A DNA stretch of 64,000 nucleotides from assembly GCF_000474215.1 (NCBI RefSeq), contig NZ_BAUC01000020.1, positions 62,001 to 126,000 on the forward strand, written 5' to 3'. The notes beneath the pieces were generated by a model, which saw only the letters and a program-made list of their open reading frames with translations, was not told where the DNA came from and ran no database searches. This stretch comes from Edwardsiella hoshinae NBRC 105699 = ATCC 33379 (GTDB lineage Bacteria; Pseudomonadota; Gammaproteobacteria; Enterobacterales; Enterobacteriaceae). Shown here in pieces: positions 11,984-21,522 of this stretch. Every line of letters begins with the position of its first letter. Position 1 is the first letter of the stretch. The translations under genes and the position numbers were made by a program.

Positions 11984-13153
11984 TTACTGAGCGTAGCGCT
12001 GTTGCCAGGTTTGCTCTAAGGCCTCCTGCCAGGAGGGATGCGGCTCAGGCAAGGCGGGGAACAGTGTCGGCAGCGGGCCGAAAGCCTGGCGCTGCGCGGC
12101 GGGGAGGCGGGCCACATCCAGAATGGTCGGATCGCCCCAAATGCGGGCATCGGCTTTCCGCGCTTGGGCGGCGGGTGACTGGAGGAAATTGATCACTACC
12201 AGCGCGGCATCCTTGGCGCGGGCATTGAAGGGGATCGCCAGAAAGTGGACATTGCTCAGCGCGCCAGCCTTGAAGGCGTATACCCGCGCGTCGGGCGGTA
12301 GTTCACCGGCAGCGATGGCGGCGGGAGCCATACCTGGGTTGAAGGTGATGGCCAGATCGAGGGCGCCGTCGTTGAACAGTTGGAGCTGCTGGGCATCGCT
12401 GGTAGGGAAGACGCGGCCTTGGCGCCACAGATAGGGATGGATCTGATCCAGCCAGGCCCACAGTGGTGCAGTGTCGCGGGCGAAGGTCTGTGCATCGACC
12501 GGCTTATCCAGCGGCAATCCGGGATTCAGTTGCATCAGGATACTTTTGAGGAAGCTGCTACCGTGGAACTGTGGCGGACGTGGGTAGGTCAGCCGTCCGG
12601 GGTGCTGGCGGGCGTAAGCTAGCAGCGCCTGCGGATCGGCGGGAGGGGTAGGCAAGGTGGCGGCATCGTGGATCAACACTAATTGGCCGACGCCCCATGG
12701 CGCTTCGTAGCCATCGGTGGCGACGGTGAAGTCGTTGCGTACCGGCAGCGCCTGATTGACCCAGCGCCAGTTGGGCAACTGCTCGGCGAAGGGGCCATAC
12801 AACAGGCCATCGCGGCGCAACGCGTTAAAGTTTTTACCATTGACCCACAACAGATCGATGCTGCCCTGCTGGGTATTCCCTGCGGCCTTCTCCGCGCGGA
12901 TACGACCGACGCTCTCGGCGATGTCGCCCACCTTGACCTGCACCAGGGTAATACCATAGCGCTGTTTCACCTGCTGGGCGGCCCAACTTAGATAATCATT
13001 CACCTGTGGGCTGCCGCCCCAGGCGTTGAAGTAGACCGTTTCACCTCGCGCACGTTGGAGATGGCTCTCCCACGTTGTCTCGGCGGCGTAGAGGTTTACA
13101 GTCAAGGCAAGGCACAGCGCCGCAGCGTTGCGCAGTAGAGTCAGGGGTCGCAT
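11984..13153 (-). CDS. ynjB: ABC-type extracellular solute-binding protein, YnjB-like
   Basis: This is a periplasmic binding protein for an ABC importer of unknown substrate. The chosen ATG at 13153 gives 389 residues (E. coli YnjB about 388) with a Sec signal peptide, [20 protein letters not shown], ending near YAAET. Family segments include [20 protein letters not shown] (about residues 39-58), [11 protein letters not shown] (about 100) and the C-terminal [14 protein letters not shown]. An upstream in-frame start at 13285 would add 44 residues before the signal peptide and is rejected. E. coli ynjB belongs to ynjABCD; here no permease or ATPase genes adjoin, so it is an orphan or works with a system elsewhere. 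Confidence 0.88.
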   Translation of the reverse strand: MRPLTLLRNAAALCLALTVNLYAAETTWESHLQRARGETVYFNAWGGSPQVNDYLSWAAQQVKQRYGITLVQVKVGDIAESVGRIRAEKAAGNTQQGSIDLLWVNGKNFNALRRDGLLYGPFAEQLPNWRWVNQALPVRNDFTVATDGYEAPWGVGQLVLIHDAATLPTPPADPQALLAYARQHPGRLTYPRPPQFHGSSFLKSILMQLNPGLPLDKPVDAQTFARDTAPLWAWLDQIHPYLWRQGRVFPTSDAQQLQLFNDGALDLAITFNPGMAPAAIAAGELPPDARVYAFKAGALSNVHFLAIPFNARAKDAALVVINFLQSPAAQARKADARIWGDPTILDVARLPAAQRQAFGPLPTLFPALPEPHPSWQEALEQTWQQRYAQ

Positions 13154-13507
13154 CAGGGCACCTTTCAATTCGGTCGTGGCGTTAACAGCAAATCCGTCAT
13201 TGTAGCTGTCGGTGCATATCGCGCCTAGGTGTGTAGGCATGAGATGTGACGACCGTAACGTGTGGTGGGCTGAGGATTTCAGCATAAGATAGGGAGTTAA
13301 TGTGAATAGTTACGCTGATAAACTGACTAAATAATAGCTAAACAGGCAATTAATTGACATTATTGCTGGCCTTTTGGTCGTTTATCCCGCTAAATGAGAG
13401 AGCGGCCTAAACAAACGCTATGGACTAACAACAAAGGCCGACCGGCACAACACCGGGAAGTTCTCAGGATGAGTTGTGACTAGCCCCTTCGTTCGAGGAG
13501 AAAAGCG

Positions 13508-15010
13508 GTGAACGCTTCGACCACCCACTCTCATCAAGGCACGGTACCATCGGGAACCGGCGCCTTATTCTTCATTCAGACGTTTGCCACCCTTGGCTTC
13601 GCCGTACTCTATTCCACTCTGGTGTTGTATGCCACTAAGCGTCTCGGTTTTAGCGAGAGCCAGGCCAACGCCATGATGGGGATCTTCGGCGCCTTCAACT
13701 ATGGTTTACATCTGTTCGGCGGTTATTTAGGCGGACGTTGCCTGAGCAACCGTAACCTATTCGTGTTGGGCATGTTGCTTCAGGTCATCGGCTGTTATCT
13801 GATCGCCGAGATGGGCGTCACCGGGCTGTATTGGGGCTTGGCGATGTTCCTGACCGGTAGCGGCTTGAATGTAACCTGTATCAACATGATGCTGACCCAA
13901 CGTTTCGCGCCGGACGATAACCGCCGTGAGAGCGCATTTTTGTGGAACTACGCCGGGATGAACCTGGGGTTCTTCATCGGTTTCTCCGTGGCGGGTTACT
14001 TCCAGTTGACAGAAAACTACCGTGCGTTGTTTCTGTTCGCCACGCTGGGTAATGCGGTGGCGATCCTGGTCACGCTGTCACGTTGGCGTATCTTGGCCGA
14101 CATCAATACACCGTTGCGCCAGATCGGCGGGCGGGCATTCTATGGCCGCATGCTGGTTGGTCTGTTGATCCTGGTGGCGCTGGTGCCGGTATTGCGCATC
14201 CTGCTGACGCATGCCGGTTTCAGCAGTACCTTCGTCATCTTGTTAGGGATCGTGGTCTTCGTCCTGCTGAGTGTGATGACGGCGCGTCATCGCCAAGAGG
14301 GGGAGCGGCGCCGCATGGTGGCATACCTCATCCTGGCGCTCGGCTCCTTGGTATTCTGGTCATTGTATCAACTGGCGCCGATGGGCCTGATGCTGTTCTC
14401 CGAACATAATATCGACTTGAATGTCTATGGCTGGCGTGTGGCGCCGCAATGGATCCAGAACATCAATACCCTGGTGATCGTCATCGGGGGGCCGCTGATG
14501 GCTTGGCTGTTTAAGGTGCTGCGTGAGCGTGGAATGCGTATCGATATTCCTTCCCAGTTTGCCGCTTCGCTGTTTTGTATGGGGCTGGGGATGTTGGTGT
14601 TACCCATGGGGATTTCACTGGCCGGAGCGAATGGTCTGGTGGCCTTTAAATGGATTGCCATCAGCTACCTGTTGCAAAGCCTAGGCGAATTACTGATCTC
14701 TCCTATCGGGTACGCCATGATCGGTAAACTGGCTCCGGCACGTCTTCAGGGGTTGATGATGGGCTGCTGGATGATGGTCACCGGGGTCGCTTCCGTGTTG
14801 GCGGGGTATGTCTCCGGTTTGATGCCGCAGAACAGTGGTAATACGCCGCTGGAAACCAACCCCGGCTACAGTACGGTATTTAACGCGCTGGGCTGGGGCT
14901 CCGTCGCAACCGGGGTGGTCCTGGTGCTGCTGGTGCCATTGCTGCGGCGTCTGATCGCCCGTAACGAGACGGCGGCGCGCTGGCGAGCCATTGCGAACAA
15001 TGATGGGTGA
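13508..15010 (+). CDS. POT/PTR2-family MFS transporter lacking the ExxER motif
   Basis: This inner-membrane carrier of 500 residues has 12-14 likely membrane spans and resembles proton-dependent oligopeptide transporters. It keeps the later PTR2 features: FLWNYAGMNLGFFIGF (about residues 139-154) and the TM10 segment SLGELLISPIGY...KLAP (about 391-409) with its conserved glutamate. TM1, however, reads FATLGFAVLYS where typical POT proteins have ExxERFxYYG, so the proton-coupling acidic pair and arginine are missing. It is not DtpA-D. The GTG start has a strong SD (GAGGAG, 7 bases away). It is a single-gene unit with a terminator; substrate unknown. Confidence 0.8.
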   Translation: MNASTTHSHQGTVPSGTGALFFIQTFATLGFAVLYSTLVLYATKRLGFSESQANAMMGIFGAFNYGLHLFGGYLGGRCLSNRNLFVLGMLLQVIGCYLIAEMGVTGLYWGLAMFLTGSGLNVTCINMMLTQRFAPDDNRRESAFLWNYAGMNLGFFIGFSVAGYFQLTENYRALFLFATLGNAVAILVTLSRWRILADINTPLRQIGGRAFYGRMLVGLLILVALVPVLRILLTHAGFSSTFVILLGIVVFVLLSVMTARHRQEGERRRMVAYLILALGSLVFWSLYQLAPMGLMLFSEHNIDLNVYGWRVAPQWIQNINTLVIVIGGPLMAWLFKVLRERGMRIDIPSQFAASLFCMGLGMLVLPMGISLAGANGLVAFKWIAISYLLQSLGELLISPIGYAMIGKLAPARLQGLMMGCWMMVTGVASVLAGYVSGLMPQNSGNTPLETNPGYSTVFNALGWGSVATGVVLVLLVPLLRRLIARNETAARWRAIANNDG

Positions 15011-15042
15011 CGCTAAGCAATAAACGCGCTCGGCGTTGACAG

Positions 15043-15082
15043 ACGGCGGAGATCCTGACAAAAGGGTATTCGCCGTTTTTTT
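15043..15082 (+). terminator. Terminator of the POT-family gene
   Basis: The arms ACGGCG and CGCCGT enclose a 22-base loop with a possible inner stem, followed by seven T. It sits just upstream of ghrA. Confidence 0.65.
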
Positions 15083-15140
15083 ATCCGCTAACCGGGCGGC
15101 AGCGCTGCCGCCATCTATCCCCTATCCCCAGGAGGCCGAC

Positions 15141-16082
15141 GTGGAGATCATCTATTACCATCCTTTTTTCGATGCTCAGACCTGGCTTGACGGCATGCGT
15201 CAGCGTTTGCCGCAGGCGCATATCCGTCAGTGGCAACCCGGCGACAACGCCCCGGCGGATTATGCGTTGGTCTGGCAACCGCCCTATGAGATGTTAGCCA
15301 AACGTCAGGATTTGCGCGCCATCTTCGCCTTGGGGGCCGGTGTCGATGCCATTTTGTCACAGGCGCGTGAACATCCCGGCATGTTACCGCCGGGGATCCC
15401 GTTGCTGCGTCTGGAGGATACGGGCATGGCGCAGCAGATGGAAGAGTACGCGGTAGCCACCGTGATGCGTTACTTTCGGCGCTTCGACGAATATGCATTA
15501 CAGCAGCGCCAGGGGATCTGGCGCTATTTGGCGCCGCACGAAGCCGAGACATTCACCGTCGGCGTGTTGGGTGCCGGGGTGCTAGGTGGGCGAGTGGCGC
15601 GCCGTTTGGCCTCCTTCGGTTTGCCGCTTCGCTGTTGGAGCCGGGGAGTAAAAGATTATCCCCAGGTGCAGAGCTTCTACGGTAATGATCAGCTTGCCGC
15701 TTTCCTGCAAGGGGTACAGCTACTGATCAACCTGTTGCCGAACACGCCCCAGACCGCCGGTATCCTGAATGCGGAGTTGTTCGCGCAATTGAATAGCGGG
15801 GCTTATGTCATCAACCTCGCGCGCGGGGTGCATCTGGATCAGGACGCCTTGTTGGCGGCGTTGGATAGTGGTCAAGTGGCGGCGGCGACCCTGGATGTGT
15901 TCGCGCAGGAGCCCTTACCGAGCGATCACCCTTTCTGGCAGCATCCGCGCGTCACCATGACGCCACATATCGCTGCAATCACCCTGGCACCGGTGGCGAT
16001 GGATTACATCGCCGATAATATCCGCGCCATCGAGGCCGGGCGGCACCCTGAAGGGCAGGTGGATATTGCTCGCGGTTATTGA
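15141..16082 (+). CDS. ghrA: Glyoxylate/hydroxypyruvate reductase A
   Basis: GhrA reduces glyoxylate to glycolate and hydroxypyruvate to glycerate with NADPH in the cytosol. The GTG start at 15141, with the strong SD AGGAGG 5 bases before it, gives 313 residues (E. coli 312) beginning with the family N-terminus EIIYYHPFFD. Visible are the Rossmann loop VGVLGAGVLGGRVA (about residues 139-152), NLARGVHLDQDALLAAL, the DVFAQEPLP block and the catalytic-histidine segment TPHIAAIT (about 277-284). Its stop codon overlaps the end of the converging GGDEF gene. The order ghrA-ycdX-ycdY is kept from E. coli apart from that gene. Confidence 0.95.
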   Translation: MEIIYYHPFFDAQTWLDGMRQRLPQAHIRQWQPGDNAPADYALVWQPPYEMLAKRQDLRAIFALGAGVDAILSQAREHPGMLPPGIPLLRLEDTGMAQQMEEYAVATVMRYFRRFDEYALQQRQGIWRYLAPHEAETFTVGVLGAGVLGGRVARRLASFGLPLRCWSRGVKDYPQVQSFYGNDQLAAFLQGVQLLINLLPNTPQTAGILNAELFAQLNSGAYVINLARGVHLDQDALLAALDSGQVAAATLDVFAQEPLPSDHPFWQHPRVTMTPHIAAITLAPVAMDYIADNIRAIEAGRHPEGQVDIARGY

Positions 16083-17515
16083 ACCGGCCAGTCATCTGGG
16101 CGTACGGCTGGCGATGACGCTTCCGGACGCTCTGGCGGCAGAGTGGCGCAGTTTTTACCACGATGCTTACTGATATACAGTCGGTTATCCGCCAGGGTCT
16201 GTAGCACCAGACGTTCGCTGGCTTCGGCACTGTCGCTGGCACCGATGCTAAGGCTGGCCTGCTGTTGCGCCGCCTCGGCTAAGAGGGCATCGCAGCACTG
16301 TGCCAGGGCGCGCCTATCGGCCACGTGACGTTTATCGAGCAGGGCGGCGAAGACGTCACCGCCAAGGCGATAGAAACGCCACCCCTCCTGATACTGAGCG
16401 AAGAGAGCGGCTAATTGCGTCAGGCGTAGCTCCTCCTCTTCGTGCGCGGCGGATGTGTCGTCGCTGGGCGGCGCATCCAACTCCAGTAACAGGAGGTAAA
16501 AGGGAAACTTCTGGTACAGACGTTGTGCGATGTCGTAGTCATACTTGCGGCGGTTATACAGCTTGGTTAACGGATCACGCAGCAGCGCGTGGTTATCCAG
16601 TTCGACGCGCCGCTTCACGGCGTCGTTAAAGAAGAGACCGTGCGCATGCGACGGCGTTTTTCCGGCTAAAAAGGTTTCGCGCTCTTGCTCGATCTCACGC
16701 TTGATTTTTTTGTAGAAATAACGCAAGAAAAATATCGCACAGCTGAATGATAAAATAAAATAGAGCAGGTTAAAACCAATCAGCTTTAACAGGTAGGCGG
16801 CTGGAATATAGCCCACCAGGGTCGCTTGTTTGCCATTTAACAACGCATTTTGTTGGCTGACTTTTATTTCAAACGGACGACTCGCCTGAAGATTGTCACC
16901 ACGAATGCTATCGGGGAGTTGCGCCGGGGCATTGGCCGAACGCGCGATTAACCTATTTTCTTGGTCAAAGACATAGAGATAAATCGGCGTGGTAGCGCTG
17001 TGTTCATCCAATACCTTTTCCAGACCATTAATATCCAGGAGAAAGAGTAAGATCTTGCCCGTACGGGTGGTATATTTCAGATAGGGGAGCACCGTCTCGC
17101 CGCGCTCAAGGTGACCATACCAATAACGTTGGTGGTGACTTTGCAACTTGGCGATGAGGGCCTGTTTCTTATCGTTAGAGAGCCAATCATGCGCGCCCTG
17201 ATCCAATAGGCGCAGATGTGCCCCATCGAGCAAGTAGACGCTACTTCCCCAATGCAGATCGCGTGCAACGCTAAACAGATCCATATCCTGATCCGCTCTT
17301 TCTGTGACGTACTCGATAATTTTGCTGCGCCGCTGAATATTCCTATTGTCATTATCCAATTGACTTTTGGAAATGCCATTGACGATTGCTGAGGTCACCA
17401 GGCGCATATTTTGCCATTCACGCGCACTGCTATAAATGACTAAGGCGGCAGAGCTGATAAATAAGATAACGAACAGACCAGCCACGGCTCTACGCAACGT
17501 TCTTTCGAGAACCAT
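16076..17515 (-). CDS. Membrane GGDEF-domain protein with degenerate active site (GGDVF)
   Basis: The 479-residue product has TM1 at about 10-28, a periplasmic sensor region (about 30-242), TM2 at about 245-266 and a cytoplasmic GGDEF domain (about 312-455). The domain keeps RDPLTKLYNRRKYD and LADNRLYISKHRGKN, which are diguanylate-cyclase hallmarks. The signature reads GGDVF (385-389) instead of GGDEF/GGEEF, and the upstream metal/nucleotide strand reads ELDAPPSDD where active enzymes have D-x-D-x-FK..ND. It is therefore probably not an active c-di-GMP synthase and may be a binding or sensory relic. The ATG at 17515 has SD GGGAG; a TTG 5 codons earlier is less likely. It converges on ghrA, overlapping by 7 bases. 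Confidence 0.85.
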   Translation of the reverse strand: MVLERTLRRAVAGLFVILFISSAALVIYSSAREWQNMRLVTSAIVNGISKSQLDNDNRNIQRRSKIIEYVTERADQDMDLFSVARDLHWGSSVYLLDGAHLRLLDQGAHDWLSNDKKQALIAKLQSHHQRYWYGHLERGETVLPYLKYTTRTGKILLFLLDINGLEKVLDEHSATTPIYLYVFDQENRLIARSANAPAQLPDSIRGDNLQASRPFEIKVSQQNALLNGKQATLVGYIPAAYLLKLIGFNLLYFILSFSCAIFFLRYFYKKIKREIEQERETFLAGKTPSHAHGLFFNDAVKRRVELDNHALLRDPLTKLYNRRKYDYDIAQRLYQKFPFYLLLLELDAPPSDDTSAAHEEEELRLTQLAALFAQYQEGWRFYRLGGDVFAALLDKRHVADRRALAQCCDALLAEAAQQQASLSIGASDSAEASERLVLQTLADNRLYISKHRGKNCATLPPERPEASSPAVRPDDWPVQ

Positions 17516-17808
17516 AAGGGTAACTCCCAATTAAAGACAGTGAACCTGAACAGAACGTCGCTGCGCGCTCACAGTGCCATCAGCACTATCGATGAATATG
17601 TCATAGATTTCGGCATAATAAAACAAAGCGCTAATATAAACAATGTGCTACTCGCCGGATAGGGCGCGCGGTGAGTACGACGAAAAAAGGACGTGGCCCC
17701 CGCAGGGGATGCTGTCCAGCATGAATCTTGCGCGATTTTTTGTTACCGTAGTGGGGTGATTTCGCAAGTCCCGTTGACAGGCGGGCTGACAGCCAGCAAG
17801 GAGAGATG

Positions 17809-18546
17809 ATGTATCCCGTCGATTTACATATGCATACCGTCGCCAGCACCCACGCTTATAGTACGCTGCACGACTATATCGCCCAGGCGGCGGCGCGAGG
17901 GGTGCAGCTGTTCGCCGTCACCGATCACGGCCCGGAGATGGCCGATGCCCCCCATCCTTGGCACTTTATGAACATGCGCGTGTGGCCGCGCATCGTCAAT
18001 GGTATCGGTATCCTGCGAGGGATCGAAGCCAATATCAAGAACGAGCACGGCGAAATCGACGGTCAGGGACGTATACTGGCAGAGATGGATCTGGTGATCG
18101 CCGGTTTCCATGAGCCGGTGTTGGCCCCGGTGGATCGGGACTACCATACCGCTGCGTTATTGGCGTTGCTGGCGCGTGGCGAAGTGGACATCATCTCCCA
18201 TCCCGGCAACCCTAAATACCCGATAGACATCCCCACCGTCGCGCAGGCGGCCGCGCGTTATGAGGTGGCGTTGGAGTTGAATAACTCCTCTTTCAGTCAC
18301 TCGCGTGTCGGGAGCGCCGACAATTGTCGCGCCATCGCGGCGGCGGTGCGCGATGCCGGCGGCTGGCTGTCACTCGGCTCTGACGCCCATATCGCCTTCG
18401 ATATGGGGAACTTTAGCCACTGTATCGCGATCCTGGATGAGGTAAACTTCCCGCCGGAACGGGTATTGAATGCGTCTGCGCGGCGGGTGCTCGACTTCTT
18501 GCAGCGCCGGGGTCACCGTGTTATCCCCGAGTTTGCCGCGTGGTAA
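17809..18546 (+). CDS. ycdX: PHP-domain zinc phosphatase YcdX
   Basis: YcdX is a trinuclear-zinc phosphatase of the PHP family; its natural substrate is unclear and E. coli mutants have been linked to swarming. The 245-residue product (same as E. coli) shows the metal-binding motifs DLHMHT (about residues 5-10), VTDHGPEM (about 37-44), GFHEPV (about 100-105), [11 protein letters not shown] (about 130-140) and GSDAH (about 191-195). An ATG pair at 17806/17809 gives two start choices; the second matches the E. coli N-terminus [20 protein letters not shown] precedes. ycdY follows after 51 bases, probably co-transcribed. Confidence 0.95.
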   Translation: MYPVDLHMHTVASTHAYSTLHDYIAQAAARGVQLFAVTDHGPEMADAPHPWHFMNMRVWPRIVNGIGILRGIEANIKNEHGEIDGQGRILAEMDLVIAGFHEPVLAPVDRDYHTAALLALLARGEVDIISHPGNPKYPIDIPTVAQAAARYEVALELNNSSFSHSRVGSADNCRAIAAAVRDAGGWLSLGSDAHIAFDMGNFSHCIAILDEVNFPPERVLNASARRVLDFLQRRGHRVIPEFAAW

Positions 18547-18597
18547 TTTCCATTTTTGTGACATTGTCACGTTAAACTATCGATTGCAGGAACGGAT

Positions 18598-19173
18598 ATG
18601 AATGAGTTTTCCATTGTGTGTCGCCTGTTGGGCTCGCTGTTCGCCCGTCAGCCTCAGGACCCCCTGTTGGACCCGCTGTTTACGCTGTTGCAACAGCAGC
18701 GGCTGGCGCAGCACTGGCCGTTGGAGCAGGAGGCCTTGCTGACGCGTCTTCAGGCGGCGGCTGATGATCGTCAGGCCTTGGCGCAGGACTATCAGGCGCT
18801 GTTTGGGACAGACGGTGCGGTGGCGACTCAGCGTAGTGCTTATGTGGAGGGTGCCTGCGAGCAGCAGGTGCGCGACTTTCTGCTACAGCGCGGTATGCCG
18901 TTGGGAAGCGGGGCGGCGGACAGCTTCGCGCAGTTGTTGCTGGCGGCTTCTTGGCTGGAAGATCAGGCACAGCGCGACGAGGTTCTGGCGCAGACCAGCT
19001 TATTCGATAGCTATCTGATGCCCTGGGCTGGCGTCTTTCTGGGGAAGGTCGAGGCGCACGCCCGCACACCCTTTTACCGTACGCTGGCGGAGTTGACGCG
19101 TGAGGCGTTGCAGGCGTTACGTGACGATTTGGCCGAGGATGAGGCTGCCGGCGAAGAGGAGGACAACGCCTGA
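18598..19173 (+). CDS. ycdY: TorD-family chaperone-like protein YcdY
   Basis: YcdY belongs to the redox-enzyme maturation (TorD/DmsD) family; in E. coli it has been reported to stimulate zinc loading of YcdX. The 191-residue all-helical product shows DYQALFGTDG (about residues 61-70), YVEGACEQQVRDFL and PWAGVFLGKVEAHARTPFY (about 141-159), characteristic of the family. The C-terminus is rich in acidic residues (EDEAAGEEED). Its place directly after ycdX supports the partnership. A strong terminator follows. Confidence 0.92.
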   Translation: MNEFSIVCRLLGSLFARQPQDPLLDPLFTLLQQQRLAQHWPLEQEALLTRLQAAADDRQALAQDYQALFGTDGAVATQRSAYVEGACEQQVRDFLLQRGMPLGSGAADSFAQLLLAASWLEDQAQRDEVLAQTSLFDSYLMPWAGVFLGKVEAHARTPFYRTLAELTREALQALRDDLAEDEAAGEEEDNA

Positions 19174-19195
19174 AGGGGGGCGCTCCGGTGAATGA

Positions 19196-19227
19196 ACAAC
19201 GGCGCCGATGGGCGCCGTTGTCGTTTT
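19196..19227. terminator. Bidirectional terminator between ycdY and yceB
   Basis: The perfect 11-bp arms ACAACGGCGCC and GGCGCCGTTGT with a 4-base loop lie 22 bases past ycdY and 24 bases beyond the converging yceB stop. CGTTTT follows on the plus strand. Confidence 0.8.
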
Positions 19228-19250
19228 GCGCCAGTGATAAGTCAGCGAGA

Positions 19251-19814
19251 TCAGTCCGTCAGCGGGATCACCAGCTCGCCGGGCTTGACTTCGAGCCCCT
19301 TGGCCAGCTTACGCGCAAGGGCTTCGGCGTTGCTTTTCTCCGGGTTGAGTACGTAGGCCGGTTCCTGGTCGAAGTAGGTGCGCAGCGATTGGTTCAGGTA
19401 GGGGGCCAACGCTTTCATGATGGTCTCCATCTTCTGCGGTTGCACTTGGTAATCTACCAGGGTCAGATCGCGCAGGTAGATGGCGCCTTGCTCGCGCTGG
19501 TATACCGGCTTGGCGCGCAAGGTCAGCGTTAACTCGCTCTGCTGTGGGCCGAGAATCGAGCTGATGGCGACGTTGGCATGACCGCTCAGGGTGATGGTGT
19601 TCGGTTCGCTGCGCCCGATTTGGCTACTGAGCTGGCTGAGAGTGATGCGGGCATCCACCAGGCCGGGGACTCCGATCTGTTTTTCGAACTGGCTATGTTT
19701 CTCCAGGTAACTGTTAATCTGTTGTTCGCTGATGCTGTAGCTGGTCAGCTTATTACAGGCGCTCAACACTAGACCGGCCACCAACAGGGCGGCGGTAAAC
19801 CATAGTTTTTTCAT
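19251..19814 (-). CDS. yceB: DUF1439 lipoprotein YceB
   Basis: This is a predicted lipoprotein of unknown function. The 187-residue product opens with a lipoprotein signal peptide (MKKLWFTAALLVAGLVL) and lipobox LSAC with Cys20. The rest is a DUF1439 domain with SYSISEQQINSYLEKH (about residues 25-40), ITLSGHANVAISSILG and DLTLVDYQVQPQKM, a fold related to lipid-binding SMP-like barrels, from memory. In E. coli yceB precedes grxB and mdtH; here grxB is absent and mdtH follows directly. Confidence 0.92.
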   Translation of the reverse strand: MKKLWFTAALLVAGLVLSACNKLTSYSISEQQINSYLEKHSQFEKQIGVPGLVDARITLSQLSSQIGRSEPNTITLSGHANVAISSILGPQQSELTLTLRAKPVYQREQGAIYLRDLTLVDYQVQPQKMETIMKALAPYLNQSLRTYFDQEPAYVLNPEKSNAEALARKLAKGLEVKPGELVIPLTD

Positions 19815-19949
19815 TAATCAAGCCTCGGCGACGGGAACAACCCGATACGGAAAAGAGGTATTGTGACACAGCGTGCGTGAGGGAAAAACCCGTACCTAGC
19901 ATGGCGTATCATGCGCTAACGCTATGACAGCATACACCTTATGGCGCGT

Positions 19950-19980
19950 GACGGGGATCGGATAAGGCCGAATCCCCGTC
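19950..19980 (-). terminator. Hairpin after mdtH, weak terminator
   Basis: The arms GACGGGGAT...CGG and CCG...ATCCCCGTC form a 12-bp stem with one bulged base just beyond the mdtH stop. No U-tract follows, so it may act as a 3' stabilising hairpin instead. Confidence 0.4.
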
Positions 19981-19987
19981 GCCAGTG

Positions 19988-21196
19988 TTAGCTGGAGCGC
20001 GGCTGACGGACGGCGCAGGGCGCACGCAGGTTAAACTGCCAATACAGTATTGCTAAGGTCAACAGCCCGATCAGGCCCAGCAATGCCCAGGGGAGTTCGG
20101 GCATGGCGAATGAACGGCCCAGATCATACATCCAACCGCCGCCGGTATAGCCCAGAGCCCCGCCCAATGCCAATCCCAGTCGACTGAATCCCATGTAGCT
20201 GCCACGCGCTCGCGCATCGGCCAGTGAGGCGCTCAGGGTTTCCCGCGCCGGTTCGGCGATGATCGAGCCGAGGTAAAAACAGCAAATCAGCGCGAAGAGC
20301 GACGAAAGCGAGCCGCTCAGTCCCAGCGGGAACAGGCTTAGGGTCATCAACAGTAGGCCGAACATTAAACGCTGTTCCAGACGGAAACGTTTCTCGCTCC
20401 AGCGGGCGATGGGGTAGAGCAGGGTCAGCGATAGGGCCGCCTCGATGGCATACATCCATTTGACCGCGCTCGGCCCACCGGCGATATCGTTGACGACGAT
20501 CGGCAACATTAGCATCACCTGTACCGCTAACACATAGTAGCCAGTCAGGGTGAGTACATAGGTGAGGAAGCGTCGATCGCGGATCACCCGCAGCATGCCT
20601 TCACCGACCGGCGCTCGTACCGTCGACAGACGATAGGCTGGCAGCAGCCAGGCGTTCCAGGCGGCGGCCAGTACGAAGATCAGCGCGCCGGTCCAACAGA
20701 CATAGTGGAAGTCATAAGCCAAGAGCCAACTGCCGATCAACGCACCGACTACCGCACCGGCACTGTCTTGCATCATCAGCAGGGAATAGAAGCGTCCGCG
20801 CTCATGGGGGCGGGTTAGTTTGATTACTAAGGCGGTGCGCGGCGGATCGAATAGCGTACCGCCTAGGGCGGAGAGGGCACAGGAGGCCCACAAGATCCAC
20901 GGTTCACTGGCGACGGCCATGGTGGCGAAGCCGGCAGCGCGCAGCAACATACCGATGACGATCATCGGTTTGGCGCCGACGCGATCGGCGATCGCTCCGC
21001 CAAAGATGCCCAGCCCCTGCTGGAGCAGCTGACGCAGACCGAGGGCGATGCCGACCATCAATGCAGCCCAGCCTAACTGGTCGACAAAGCGAATAGAGAT
21101 CAACGGGAAGACGACAAAGAAACCGAGCACGACCAGCAGGTTATCGATCAGCAGAAAGGACTTCCCTGATCGCCTGGCCTGTAATACCAGCGACAT
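19988..21196 (-). CDS. mdtH: MFS multidrug efflux protein MdtH
   Basis: MdtH is a 12-span inner-membrane drug/proton antiporter; overexpression in E. coli raises fluoroquinolone resistance. The 402-residue product matches E. coli in length. Near-identical blocks include [20 protein letters not shown] (about residues 16-35), [21 protein letters not shown] (the MFS motif A loop, about 61-81) and [19 protein letters not shown]. It diverges from rimJ, and an inverted repeat resembling a TetR-family operator sits 37 bases before its start. Confidence 0.95.
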   Translation of the reverse strand: MSLVLQARRSGKSFLLIDNLLVVLGFFVVFPLISIRFVDQLGWAALMVGIALGLRQLLQQGLGIFGGAIADRVGAKPMIVIGMLLRAAGFATMAVASEPWILWASCALSALGGTLFDPPRTALVIKLTRPHERGRFYSLLMMQDSAGAVVGALIGSWLLAYDFHYVCWTGALIFVLAAAWNAWLLPAYRLSTVRAPVGEGMLRVIRDRRFLTYVLTLTGYYVLAVQVMLMLPIVVNDIAGGPSAVKWMYAIEAALSLTLLYPIARWSEKRFRLEQRLMFGLLLMTLSLFPLGLSGSLSSLFALICCFYLGSIIAEPARETLSASLADARARGSYMGFSRLGLALGGALGYTGGGWMYDLGRSFAMPELPWALLGLIGLLTLAILYWQFNLRAPCAVRQPRSS

Positions 21197-21232
21197 GTTT
21201 CACCATTAAGCGTAAGCGCAAGTAAGAATTTG

Positions 21233-21246
21233 ATACCGACCGGTAT
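21233..21246. promoter_or_regulatory. TetR-type inverted repeat upstream of mdtH
   Basis: ATACCG and CGGTAT flank AC, giving ATACCGACCGGTAT. This looks like operators of TetR-family repressors (for example ACC-N4-GGT cores). It lies 37-50 bases from the mdtH start, where a repressor could block the promoter. No TetR gene is present in the window. Confidence 0.45.
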
Positions 21247-21522
21247 TATTTTCGCCCGTTATCGGTGTTAATAATAGAGGGAGTCATAGAATGGCTGAAT
21301 AAACAGTAAATTGTATTGTGGATTCATAAAATTTTGGCATATAGCGTTAACTGGCTGGCAGAACCGAGAGAAATCGCTGACAGTGAGGCGCGTTTGCACA
21401 TTATAACATCAGTCAATGGCTTACCGCTTACCAAGGGAGAGGTTATAGTAATCAGTAACAGCGCTCGCGGCCTACGCGCGGTGCGGCGCTATTCGATAAG
21501 GGTAAGGCATACGGAGGGATGC
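21247..21522. other. mdtH-rimJ divergent intergenic region
   Basis: Together with the operator-like repeat this forms a 326-base divergent region. It is AT-richer than its neighbours and presumably holds both promoters. An in-frame upstream extension of rimJ (from 21316) is open but has no family similarity. Nothing else was recognised. Confidence 0.5.
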
